Positions 7,987 to 15,968 of a stretch of 64,000 nt of DNA are shown piece after piece. Under the pieces are notes generated by a model that was not told the DNA's origin, did no database searches, and worked only from the letters and a program-made list of their open reading frames with translations. Positions within the stretch are counted from its first letter, which is position 1. Each line of letters begins with the position of its first letter. A program made the position numbers and the translations under genes. This DNA is from Arthrobacter sp. CDRTa11 (GTDB lineage Bacteria; Actinomycetota; Actinomycetes; Actinomycetales; Micrococcaceae): positions 1,550,001-1,614,000 of the forward strand of contig NZ_CP044532.1 of NCBI RefSeq assembly GCF_026427775.1, written 5' to 3'.

Positions 7987-9141
7987 CTAGACGCGGATCC
8001 GGTAACCCCGCTTGACCACGGTCTCCACGAGGCGGCCGTCCGGCAGTGAGGACCGGAGGCGGCTGACAGTCATGTCCAGCGCATGGACCGAGCCCCTCAG
8101 CTCCAGCAGGTCAGAGAGCGACTCGCGGGAGAGCACGGCGCCGCCGGCTCCCAGGAGGGCGCGCAGCAACAGCAGCGGGGCAGGCGCGAGTTCCACCTGT
8201 TGTCCGTCAATCCGCAGGCTTCGTCCGCGCAGTTCGATGTTGCCGGACCTGGTGTCCAGGCGCCGGACATGGTTGAGGGCCAGGTGCTCACCGACCAGCC
8301 GGATCAGGGCACCCATCCTGAACCGCTCGGGAATCAGCGGTGTGACGCCGGCGTCGAGCAGCGGCTGGGCCGTGACAGGGCCCACTACTGCCGTGGTGAC
8401 GTTTGTCTTCAGGCTCTCGATCAGCTGTTTGTAGACGCCCATCTCATGGGCTGTGCTCCACATGGCGTCCACGGCGGGGGCGGAGGTGAACGTCAGGACG
8501 TCAAGGTTCCCGCTGCACGCCGCTTCGATGAGCCGGGGAAGCCGGTCCTCACCCTCTGGCTTGACCCAGCGGTAGGGTGTCACCGTCAGTACTGTGGCGC
8601 CGGACATCCGGAGGCGCTCCAGTTGCCGGACATCGGTATAGCCGTGCAGCTGCACGGCTACTGTCTTGCCGCGCACGCCTTCCGCGAGCAGCATGTCCAC
8701 CAGGGTGGAGGTGGTTTCGTCACTGCTGATTCCGACGTCGGCAAGGCCGGCAGCGCGGACGGCACCGCGGGCCTTGGGCCCGCGCACAAACATCCGGCAG
8801 GCGCCGAGGGTTTCCAGCAGCTCCTCACCGATGCCAAAGGAATCAGCGGCCTCGCACCAGCGGCGCATCCCATAGGCGGTGGTGGCGATGCAGAGGTCGG
8901 GGCGGGCCGCGATGATGGCACGGGTGTCCTCGATGAGGCGGACGTCTTCCTGCACCGGGGCGATCTTCAATGCCGGGGCATGCAGGACCTCGGCACCGCG
9001 GCGTTCGAGGGCCTCAATGAGGTCGCGTGAACGGCGGTGCGAGGTGACTCCGATGCGGAAGCCTTCCAGCGGGGAGTCTGTAGGCTCCTGCCCGGGCGCC
9101 TCGGAAAGCTGCGGGGCTTCGGCCGGTGCAAGTGCATTCAT
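7987..9141 (-). CDS. HemD-like domain fused to OmpR-type winged helix (NnaR-like regulator)
   Basis: 384 aa in two parts. Residues about 30-260 are a uroporphyrinogen-III synthase (HemD) fold (RIGVTSHRRSRDLIEALERR, LTFTSAPAVDAMW). Residues about 285-384 are an OmpR/PhoB winged helix (SRESLSDLL, TVSRLRSSL, VVKRGYRIRV). This architecture matches NnaR, the mycobacterial regulator that works with GlnR at nitrate/nitrite genes; actinobacterial relatives are also annotated as uroporphyrinogen-III synthase. ATG 9141 is preferred over GTG 9159 because AAAGGA lies 9 nt before it. It follows cobA by 14 nt in the nirB-cobA operon, linking siroheme supply and control. Whether it still closes the tetrapyrrole ring cannot be judged from sequence. 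Confidence 0.88.
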   Translation of the reverse strand: MNALAPAEAPQLSEAPGQEPTDSPLEGFRIGVTSHRRSRDLIEALERRGAEVLHAPALKIAPVQEDVRLIEDTRAIIAARPDLCIATTAYGMRRWCEAADSFGIGEELLETLGACRMFVRGPKARGAVRAAGLADVGISSDETTSTLVDMLLAEGVRGKTVAVQLHGYTDVRQLERLRMSGATVLTVTPYRWVKPEGEDRLPRLIEAACSGNLDVLTFTSAPAVDAMWSTAHEMGVYKQLIESLKTNVTTAVVGPVTAQPLLDAGVTPLIPERFRMGALIRLVGEHLALNHVRRLDTRSGNIELRGRSLRIDGQQVELAPAPLLLLRALLGAGGAVLSRESLSDLLELRGSVHALDMTVSRLRSSLPDGRLVETVVKRGYRIRV

Positions 9142-9155
9142 GGGGTTCAATCCTT

Positions 9156-10190
9156 TCACGAACCCAGCAGCGAGGCCGCCAGCCTGTCCAGGTCGGCGGC
9201 GGCCTCAGCATGCCCACGGTTGGCTTCTGCCACGCGAACCACCTCGCCAATGACCAGGACGGCCGGGTTGGTGCAGCCGGAGGCAGCTCCCACAATGGTG
9301 CCCAGGTCCGCGATGGTGGTGCGCTGTCCGGGCCGGTACCCGCGTTCCACCACTGCCATGGGCATGTCGGCACGCATGCCGGCTCGGCGTAGGCCTGCCG
9401 CCAGATGGTGCAGGGTGCCGATGCCCATCAGGACCACAATCGTGCCGCCCAGCCCTGACAGGTGGGTGAGCTCCTTTTCCGAAAGCGGGGCGTGGCCGGA
9501 GACCACGGTAAACATGTGGCTGACTTCGCGGTGGGTTACCGGAATCCCTGCCGCTGCCGGAACGGAGATGGCGCTGGTGACGCCGGAGATCACCCGGACG
9601 GGTACTCCCGCCGCCACGCAGGAAGCCACTTCCTCGCCGCCGCGGCCGAAGACGTAGGGGTCCCCGCCCTTGAGCCGGACCACGTTGTTTCCGGCCAGTG
9701 CGCTCTCCACCATCAGCTTCTCGATGTCTGCCTGGCTGACCTTGTGGTGGCCGGGCTTCTTGCCCACATCCACCAGTTCAGCTGACGTTAGGGAGGGCAG
9801 TTCCTGGTAGGGGGCCAGCCGGTCGTAGAACACGACGTCGGCATCCCGCAGCGCCTTGACGGCGGCGACTGTCAGTAACTCTGTGGTGCCCGGGCCCCCA
9901 CCCACGAGGGTGACGTGGCCGGTCTGACCGGCAGCAGGCTCGCTGGAAACGGGAATGCCGGTTTCACGGCACCGCTCCAGGAGGGCTTCCCAGCCCGCCT
10001 GGCCATCGTTGACTGCTGCCACCAGGAACGGACGTTCGGGCAGCGGGCCGTCATGCCCGGCCCCCTGCGGGGTGCTGAGGCGGTACACGACGGCGCCGGC
10101 GGCTTCATAGCGGCGGACCGCCTGGCGCGCCGCGTGGTCCGAGCCTGTGACCAGGACTTCGCGGCCTGTGAGATCAATGCTGAGCTGCAT
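9156..10190 (-). CDS. cobA: Uroporphyrinogen-III C-methyltransferase with vestigial CysG-like N-terminus
   Basis: SUMT (cobA/sumT) adds two methyl groups from SAM to uroporphyrinogen III, giving precorrin-2, the branch point to siroheme needed by NirB. Residues about 108-335 are the methyltransferase: VGGGPGTTELLTVAAV, VFYDRLAP, RLKGGDPYVFGRGGEE, the GVTSAISVPAAAGIP loop and VVLMGIGT. The first 95 residues (TGREVLVTGSDHAARQAVRR...) look like a decayed Rossmann half of the precorrin-2 dehydrogenase of CysG, without the dimerisation/ferrochelatase part. The start is 2 nt after the nirB stop, so it is in the nirB operon. The chelation step must come from another protein, or from one elsewhere in the genome. 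Confidence 0.93.
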   Translation of the reverse strand: MQLSIDLTGREVLVTGSDHAARQAVRRYEAAGAVVYRLSTPQGAGHDGPLPERPFLVAAVNDGQAGWEALLERCRETGIPVSSEPAAGQTGHVTLVGGGPGTTELLTVAAVKALRDADVVFYDRLAPYQELPSLTSAELVDVGKKPGHHKVSQADIEKLMVESALAGNNVVRLKGGDPYVFGRGGEEVASCVAAGVPVRVISGVTSAISVPAAAGIPVTHREVSHMFTVVSGHAPLSEKELTHLSGLGGTIVVLMGIGTLHHLAAGLRRAGMRADMPMAVVERGYRPGQRTTIADLGTIVGAASGCTNPAVLVIGEVVRVAEANRGHAEAAADLDRLAASLLGS

Positions 10191-10192
10191 GC

Positions 10193-12823
10193 CTATACCT
10201 CGTTCTCATCGCGGGGCCTCAGGGGGATGGAGGCCCCGATGAGGACCTTCCCTTTTTCTTCCGCAGTGGCGGGCCGGAACTGGCCGCGCTCGTCGGGGAC
10301 AAACGTGATGGAGTCATCCTTCTGGTCCGGCGCGTTGACGAAGGAACGGAACCGGCGCAGGCGCTCTGGGTCCTTCAGCGTGTCAGCCCACTCATCCACA
10401 TAGGTATCGACATGCTTGGCCATGGCCGCCTCAAGCTCTTCGGCGATGCCCAGCGTGTCATGCACCACCACGTCCTCAACGTGCTTGATGCCGCCGTCGA
10501 GCTCCTCCTGCCAGCGTGCGGTGCGCTGCAGGCGGTCGGCGGTGCGGATGTAGTACATGAAGTAGCGGTCGATGTACTTGAGCAAGGTTTCGTCGTCGAG
10601 GTCCTTGGCGAGCAGCTGGGCGTGCGCCGGGGTAGCGCCGCCGTTTCCGCCGACGTAAAGGTTCCAGCCGTCGGCGGTGGCGATCACCCCAACGTCCTTG
10701 CCGCGGGCCTCGGCGCATTCGCGGGCACAGCCTGAAACACCCATCTTGAGCTTGTGCGGGCTGCGGAGGCCGCGGTAGCGCAGTTCCAGCTGGATGGCCA
10801 TGGCCACCGAGTCCTGCACACCGAAGCGGCACCACGTGGAACCGACACAGGACTTCACCGTGCGAAGGCTCTTGCCGTAGGCCTGGCCGGATTCGAAGCC
10901 GGCGTCCACCAGTTCCTTCCAGATTTCCGGAAGCTGCTCCAGCCGGGCGCCGAACATGTCGATGCGCTGGCCGCCGGTGATCTTGGTGTACAGGTTGTAT
11001 TTCTCGGCCACGGCGGCGATGACGCCGAGCTTCTTCGGGGTGATCTCGCCACCGGCGATGCGGGGGACCACCGAGTAGGTGCCGTCCTTCTGCATGTTCG
11101 CCAGGGCGCGGTCGTTGGTGTCCTGCAGGGCGCCGCGGCCGGCGTCCAGGACGTAGGCGTTGTGCTGGCTGGCCAGGATGGAGGCAATGGTGGGCTTGCA
11201 GATGTCGCAGCCGGCGCCGGTGCCGTACTTGGCCATGATCTCTTCGAAGGAGGTGAGCTCCAGGACGCGGATGGCGTCGAAGAGTTCCTGGCGGGAGAGC
11301 TCGATGTGCTCGCAGAGGGCTTTGGAGACCTCGACGCCGGACTTCGTCAGTTCGCCTTCGAGCAGCTTCTTCAGCATGGGGACGCAGGAACCGCAGCTGG
11401 TCCCGGCGCGGGTGCAGCCCTTGAGCTCGCCGAGTTCCTGGACGGGGGCGTTGCCCTCGCAGGCGCCGCAGCCGTTGACGGTGTCGCGGATAGTTCCGGC
11501 AGTTACGTTGTTGCAGGAACAGAGGATGGCGTCGTCCGGCAGTTCGGTATCGGGTGCATCGCCGCCGCCTGCCGCGGTGAGGTAAGCGCCGGGCTCGGCG
11601 GAGAGTTCGCGGCCGAGGAGCGGGCGCAGGCTTGTGTAGGGGGTCGCGTCGCCCACGAAGATGCCGCCCAGCAGGGTCTTGGCATCATCGGTGGTGACGA
11701 TCTTCTGGTAGACGCCGCGGGCGGGGTCAGCGTAGACGATCTCAAGTGAGTGTTCAGTCTTGGCGAAGCCGTCGCCGAAGCTGGCAACATCCACACCTGA
11801 CAGCTTGAGCTTGGTGGCGGTGTCAAAGCCCGGGAAGGTAGCCTCGCCGCCGTGCAGGCGGTCGGCGACAATCTCCGCCATGGTGTTCGCGGGAGCAACC
11901 AGCCCCAGGCACATGCCGCCGAAGTTCGCCACCTCGCCGATGGCGAAGATGTCAGGTACTTCCGTGGCGCAGTAGTCGTTGATGACCACGCCGCCGCGCT
12001 GGCCCAGGCTGAACACCTGATCTTCACCTTCGGCCGCGCGGAAGAGCTCGTCCCGCGGGCGGACGCCGATGGCGACGATCACCATGTCGGCGTCGATAAT
12101 ACGGCCGTCAGCCATGAGGACACCGGTAACCTGGCCCTCGTCGTCGGACAATACTTCCGAAGGGAAGACGCCGCCGTGGACTTCGAAGCCCTTGGCCTTG
12201 ATGAGCCGGCCCATTGCCTGGCCCGCGCCTTCGTCAAGCTGCGTGGCCATCAGCCACTGTGAACCGTCGATGACGATCGGGTTGGCGCCCAGCTGCTCCG
12301 TACCGGCGGCGGACTCGAGCCCGAGAAGGCCTCCGCCGATGGTGACGGCGTTGACCTTGCGGCCAAGCTTTTCCGTGAGTTCGGCAATGGCCTTGTTGAT
12401 GGCCCACACGTCTTCGAGCGTGCGGTACACGTGGGTGTGCTCAGCGCCGGGGATGGGCAGGCGTGCCGCATTCGAACCCGTTGCAACCACAAGGGAGTCG
12501 TAGGCGTACGTGTTGCCGGCGGCAGTCTCGACGGTCTTGGCTTCGTGGTTGACCTTAACCACGCGTTCGCCGGTGCGCAGATCCATGGCTTCGTGGTCCC
12601 ACATGGACGCATCGCCCAAGGTGAGATCGTAGTCCGTCTGGGTCAAGGCCTTGCTCAGGGCCACCCGGTCGTAGGGGAGGTGTGCTTCCTCAGTGAGGAC
12701 CGTGACATGCCAGCCATCGAGGCCACGGGCGTGCATGGCGTCTGCAAAGCGGTGGGCTGCAGGGCCGCCGCCGGCGACGACAATGCGGCGCGGGTTCTCT
12801 GTGCTGTAAGTCTGTTCGGTCAC
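10193..12823 (-). CDS. nirB: Assimilatory NAD(P)H nitrite reductase, large subunit
   Basis: NirB reduces nitrite to ammonium in the cytoplasm, with NirD. The 876-aa product has an FAD domain (VVAGGGPAAHRFADA, residues ~13-27), an NAD domain (TIGGGLLGLESA), IFAIGEVA, a BFD-like [2Fe-2S] domain (CSCNN, CGAC, GTSCGSC) with a second Cys-rich segment (GAGCDICKP), then the sulfite/nitrite reductase ferredoxin-like and siroheme-[4Fe-4S] domains (KSCVGSTWCRFG and GVSGCARECAEA). GTG 12823 is chosen because GAAAGG lies 6 nt upstream and the FAD motif follows at the usual distance; an in-frame ATG 129 nt upstream lacks support. It is divergent from nirD, which is usually its direct neighbour downstream. 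Confidence 0.97.
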   Translation of the reverse strand: MTEQTYSTENPRRIVVAGGGPAAHRFADAMHARGLDGWHVTVLTEEAHLPYDRVALSKALTQTDYDLTLGDASMWDHEAMDLRTGERVVKVNHEAKTVETAAGNTYAYDSLVVATGSNAARLPIPGAEHTHVYRTLEDVWAINKAIAELTEKLGRKVNAVTIGGGLLGLESAAGTEQLGANPIVIDGSQWLMATQLDEGAGQAMGRLIKAKGFEVHGGVFPSEVLSDDEGQVTGVLMADGRIIDADMVIVAIGVRPRDELFRAAEGEDQVFSLGQRGGVVINDYCATEVPDIFAIGEVANFGGMCLGLVAPANTMAEIVADRLHGGEATFPGFDTATKLKLSGVDVASFGDGFAKTEHSLEIVYADPARGVYQKIVTTDDAKTLLGGIFVGDATPYTSLRPLLGRELSAEPGAYLTAAGGGDAPDTELPDDAILCSCNNVTAGTIRDTVNGCGACEGNAPVQELGELKGCTRAGTSCGSCVPMLKKLLEGELTKSGVEVSKALCEHIELSRQELFDAIRVLELTSFEEIMAKYGTGAGCDICKPTIASILASQHNAYVLDAGRGALQDTNDRALANMQKDGTYSVVPRIAGGEITPKKLGVIAAVAEKYNLYTKITGGQRIDMFGARLEQLPEIWKELVDAGFESGQAYGKSLRTVKSCVGSTWCRFGVQDSVAMAIQLELRYRGLRSPHKLKMGVSGCARECAEARGKDVGVIATADGWNLYVGGNGGATPAHAQLLAKDLDDETLLKYIDRYFMYYIRTADRLQRTARWQEELDGGIKHVEDVVVHDTLGIAEELEAAMAKHVDTYVDEWADTLKDPERLRRFRSFVNAPDQKDDSITFVPDERGQFRPATAEEKGKVLIGASIPLRPRDENEV

Positions 12824-12903
12824 TGTGGGCCTTTCGCATGGGCCGCAGACGGTTCTCTGCGACCTTTCTCTGACGAGGTGTCCATCCAGACTAGGCAGGC
12901 GCA

Positions 12904-12941
12904 GTTTCGCTTCAGTTTCCCAATTGTTTCGTGAACTTAAC
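12904..12941 (-). promoter_or_regulatory. GlnR-like operator in the nirB-nirD gap
   Basis: Read on the minus strand the 38 bp are GTTAA-n6-GAAAC-n6-GAAAC-n6-GAAAC, four half-sites in exact 11-bp phase. This fits the actinobacterial GlnR consensus (gTnAC-n6-GaAAC repeated), the activator or repressor of nitrogen genes. It lies 81-118 bp upstream of the nirB start, a position suited to activation. The whole nirB-nirD gap is 321 bp and otherwise holds the nirB ribosome site and the nirD promoter. Confidence 0.6.
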
Positions 12942-13012
12942 TTCTGCATCACGAACGCATTTCCGGGCGGGTGAGGTCTCTTTTACGCGCCGGACACATT
13001 CACTGCACCCCT

Positions 13013-13041
13013 TTGAAACACCCGCGGCCTAGCTTGGTAAT
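13013..13041 (+). promoter_or_regulatory. Candidate nirD promoter
   Basis: TTGAAA (13013-13018), a 17-bp spacer and GGTAAT (13036-13041) face nirD and lie about 100 nt before its ATG. The -35 is close to consensus; the -10 matches 4 of 6. Confidence 0.35.
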
Positions 13042-13144
13042 ACGGCCGCATCAGGTGGCCAGTGAAGCACAGGCCCTGGATTCAAGGGGCAAAAAGCACA
13101 GGCGTTGAGCCATTAGGCGCTGAAGCACAGGGAGAGGAGCCGAC

Positions 13145-13519
13145 ATGACGGCAACACTGGAAATTGGGGCGGTCGTAACCGATGCAGCCGGAACCATCAC
13201 CGGCTGGCACCGTGTCTGCCCGGTGGATGAGCTGGAGCTCGCCTGGGGCGAGGCTGCGCTCATCTCCGGCCGTCAGGTGGCCATCTTCCGCACGGCCCCC
13301 GGTGAGGTATTCGCGGTGGCCCACGAGGATCCGGCGACCGGAGCCCACGTGATGGCCCGCGGAATCATCGGGTCCCGGGGCACCCGTCCCACCATCGCCT
13401 CGCCGCTGCACAAAGAGGTTTACGACCTCGAAACCGGAGAATGCTTCGGAACGGCGGAACTTCGGCTGGAGACTTTCAATACCCGCATCTCCGACGGCTT
13501 CGTCGAGGTTGAGCTCTAG
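13145..13519 (+). CDS. nirD: Nitrite reductase small subunit
   Basis: NirD is the small partner of NirB. The 124-aa product has the Rieske-type beta fold of the NirD family (VCPVDELELAWGEAALISGR, VFAVAHEDPATGA, IASPLHKEVYDLETGECFG) but lacks the paired Cys-His ligands of true Rieske proteins, as is usual for NirD. A GAGAGGAG ribosome site precedes ATG 13145. It is transcribed away from nirB, so the two subunits depend on separate promoters in the shared gap, unlike the common nirBD order. Confidence 0.95.
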   Translation: MTATLEIGAVVTDAAGTITGWHRVCPVDELELAWGEAALISGRQVAIFRTAPGEVFAVAHEDPATGAHVMARGIIGSRGTRPTIASPLHKEVYDLETGECFGTAELRLETFNTRISDGFVEVEL

Positions 13520-13551
13520 CCCCAACCACCTGCACCAAGCCCCATTGGGCT

Positions 13552-13582
13552 GAAGCCCTGGGCCCTAGAGGCCCAGGGCTTC
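13552..13582. terminator. Convergent terminator hairpin overlapping the 3' end of pmmB
   Basis: A perfect 13-bp stem (GAAGCCCTGGGCC / GGCCCAGGGCTTC) with the 5-nt loop CTAGA. The loop contains the stop codon of the minus-strand pmmB gene and one arm is its last codons. On the plus strand it follows nirD by 32 nt. No long T-tract follows. Confidence 0.7.
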
Positions 13583-15313
13583 GCGCACGTCCCCCAGCAC
13601 CTGGTCAAGGGCAGTGCGGGCTGCCTGCCTGGCGTGCGGCAGCTCCGCCGCCGATTCCACCGGGTGGATCACTTCCAGGTAGCACTTGAGCTTGGGTTCG
13701 GTGCCACTGGGCCGAATGATCACCCGGGTGAGGTCACGCGTCAGATAAAGCAGCCCGTCCGTGGGCGGCAGGCTCCCGCTGCCCTCGGCCAGATCCACGA
13801 ACGTCTCCACCGCGGACGAGCCGAACGATTCAGGCGGGCTGACCCGGAGCCGGTTCATCATGGCATCCAGCAACCCCAGATTGGCTACCCGGATACTCAG
13901 CTGGTCGCTGGCGTGCAGGCCATGGCGCAGATACAGCTCGTCCAGGGTGTCGAAGACCGTTTTCCCGTCCGCCTTGGCAGTGGCCGCGAGCTCGGCAATA
14001 AGGACAGCGGCGGAGATGCCGTCCTTATCCCGGACCAGATCGGGTGCAACGCAGTAGCCAAGGGCTTCTTCATACCCGTAGAGAAGCCCGGGCACGCGGG
14101 AAATCCATTTGAAGCCCGTGAGTGTTTCCTCGTGTCGGTAACCTGCCGCGGCGGCGATGCGCGAGAGCAGCCGTGAGGAAACGATGGAATTCGCAAACAC
14201 ACGGTGCGCGGTGCCGGCCTCTTCGCCGTCCGCGGCGGCCAGCCGGGCAACGATGTGGGCCCCCAGCAGTGCGCCCACTTCGTCGCCCCGGAGCATCCGC
14301 CACAGGCCGGTGTCAGGGTCCTTGGCCGCCGCTGCCGCCCGGTCTGCATCGGGATCGTTGGCGAGGACAATATCAGCGCCCACCGCGGCGGCCGTTTTCA
14401 GGGCCAGGTCAAGCGCGCCCGGCTCCTCCGGGTTGGGAAAGCTCACCGTGGGAAAATCGGGATCCGGTTCGGCCTGTTCAGCCACCAGGGTGACATCGGC
14501 AAACCCGGCAGCGTTCAGTACCGACACTGCAGTCTCCCCGCCAACCCCGTGCATGGGCGTGAGAACGATCCGCACATCACGGGCCGGGAAATGGGCGGGA
14601 GCGGCGAGTGCCGCCGTCGCACGCTTGTAGTCCGCCACGATGGACGGATCCAAAATAGTCCACCCCCGCTCCGCGAGGTCGATGGTGTCCAACGGACCCA
14701 CAGCTTCGATGGTGGCCGCGATCCGGGCATCATGCGGTGCCACGATCTGGGCCCCGCGGCCGCTTTCCTCCACTGCATGGCGGCCCAGATAGACCTTGTA
14801 GCCATTGTCCTGCGGAGGGTTATGGCTGGCCGTGACCATGACACCGCCGTCGCAGTCCAGTGCCCGGACGGCAAAAGCCAGCAGGGGAGTGGGCAGCGCG
14901 GCAGGCATCAGGAAGGTTTCGATCCCGGCGGCGGTAAAAATCGCCGCGGTTTCCTCGGCGAAGATGTCCGAGTTGTAACGGGCGTCATAGCCGACGACGG
15001 CGCGGGGCGCGGTTCCGGGGGCTGCCTCGCCCACTGCTTCCAGCAGGAACGCCGCCAGGCCGGCAGCGGCGCGGCGCACCACCACCCTGTTCATCCGGTT
15101 GGGGCCGGGACCCAGCGCGGCGCGGAGGCCAGCGGTGCCAAACTGCAGGGTGCCATCAAAACTGTCGGCCAGTTCCTGGCGGGCCACCGGGACACCGTCC
15201 TCGAAGAGACGGATCAGCTCGGTGAGGGCGGCGGACGTTGCGGAATCCGGATCTTGTGCTGCCCATTCACGGGCCTGGCTGAGGAGGCGGGAATCGGCAT
15301 CGGAGGGGATCAT
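13565..15313 (-). CDS. pmmB: Phosphomannomutase/phosphoglucomutase (PmmB type)
   Basis: A 582-aa alpha-D-phosphohexomutase that interconverts sugar 1- and 6-phosphates (mannose or glucose; the substrate cannot be fixed from sequence). Family marks are the N-terminal LQFGTAGLR, the phosphoserine loop VMVTASHNPPQDNGYK (near residue 165), the metal loop LANDPDADR (near 318), the sugar-binding GYEEALGYC and the phosphate-binding RPSGTEPKLK near the C-terminus. Length matches the long PGM2/PmmB group. It is near punA, as pmmB is near a purine nucleoside phosphorylase in mycobacteria. A divergent Rrf2 regulator lies 112 nt upstream. Confidence 0.94.
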   Translation of the reverse strand: MIPSDADSRLLSQAREWAAQDPDSATSAALTELIRLFEDGVPVARQELADSFDGTLQFGTAGLRAALGPGPNRMNRVVVRRAAAGLAAFLLEAVGEAAPGTAPRAVVGYDARYNSDIFAEETAAIFTAAGIETFLMPAALPTPLLAFAVRALDCDGGVMVTASHNPPQDNGYKVYLGRHAVEESGRGAQIVAPHDARIAATIEAVGPLDTIDLAERGWTILDPSIVADYKRATAALAAPAHFPARDVRIVLTPMHGVGGETAVSVLNAAGFADVTLVAEQAEPDPDFPTVSFPNPEEPGALDLALKTAAAVGADIVLANDPDADRAAAAAKDPDTGLWRMLRGDEVGALLGAHIVARLAAADGEEAGTAHRVFANSIVSSRLLSRIAAAAGYRHEETLTGFKWISRVPGLLYGYEEALGYCVAPDLVRDKDGISAAVLIAELAATAKADGKTVFDTLDELYLRHGLHASDQLSIRVANLGLLDAMMNRLRVSPPESFGSSAVETFVDLAEGSGSLPPTDGLLYLTRDLTRVIIRPSGTEPKLKCYLEVIHPVESAAELPHARQAARTALDQVLGDVREALGL

Positions 15314-15388
15314 GGGTCAACGCTACCGTTATTGTGCCGAGGCAACTTCCCGAAGTCTCCCACCTGCCCTGGAAAGCAGCTGAAATCC

Positions 15389-15418
15389 TTGACAGGATTT
15401 TTTCTGGACAAGTAATGT
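15389..15418 (+). promoter_or_regulatory. Promoter of the Rrf2 gene with overlapping dyad
   Basis: TTGACA (15389-15394, full consensus) and TAATGT (15413-15418) are 18 bp apart, and the ATG follows the -10 by 7 nt, predicting a leaderless mRNA. A 5-bp inverted repeat AATCC-TTGACA-GGATT (15384-15399) is centred on the -35, a likely place for autorepression by the Rrf2 protein. Confidence 0.6.
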
Positions 15419-15425
15419 CGCGAAT

Positions 15426-15929
15426 ATGAAGATGGGCCAGGGAGTGGAATGGGCATTGCACAGCTGTGTGAACATGTCCTGGACACCCGTGGGCGAGGCC
15501 GTCAGCAGCGCCCGCCTTGCCGAGTTTTACAAACTTCCGGCCGCATACCTTAACAAGCAACTCCAGGCCCTGGTGCGTGCTGAGATCCTGACATCCGTTT
15601 CCGGGCCGCGCGGCGGCTTCCAGCTTGCACGCCGCCCGGAGCAGATTTCGGTCCTGGACGTGGTCCTGGCCATCGAGGGAAACGACCATGTCTTTCGGTG
15701 CGAGGGCATCCTCAAAGATGCGCCCGGCGGCGCCCCGGACGCCGATTACGCGCGCACCTGCCTTATTTCCCAGACCATGCGCCACGCCGAAGTCACCTGG
15801 CGGACGGAACTTTCGAGGCAGTCCATTGCCGGAATCGCAGAGTCCATCGAGCGCCGTTTTCCCGATGCCAGGGAGGAAACTGCCCGCCAACTGATGGGCA
15901 TCCGGGGCGAGCGCGAGCATACTGCCTGA
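15426..15929 (+). CDS. Rrf2-family transcriptional regulator
   Basis: A 167-aa regulator with the Rrf2 winged helix in residues 1-80 (SSARLAEFYKLPAAYLNKQL, then SGPRGGFQLARRP wing) and a dimerisation helix. Rrf2 proteins such as NsrR, IscR and RsrR use three Cys to hold an Fe-S cluster. Here Cys92 and Cys112 are in the usual loop but a third Cys there is missing (the only other is Cys14), so cluster binding is doubtful or uses another ligand. It is divergent from pmmB. The target is unknown; autoregulation is suggested by the dyad at its promoter. Confidence 0.88.
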   Translation: MKMGQGVEWALHSCVNMSWTPVGEAVSSARLAEFYKLPAAYLNKQLQALVRAEILTSVSGPRGGFQLARRPEQISVLDVVLAIEGNDHVFRCEGILKDAPGGAPDADYARTCLISQTMRHAEVTWRTELSRQSIAGIAESIERRFPDAREETARQLMGIRGEREHTA

Positions 15930-15968
15930 CAGCTTCCCGCCACCGGCGCAGCAATCTCCGGCCGGGCG

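Noticed and set aside
14204..15415. 403-codon open frame antisense to pmmB
   Set aside because: Shadow of the mutase gene, no recognisable domain.
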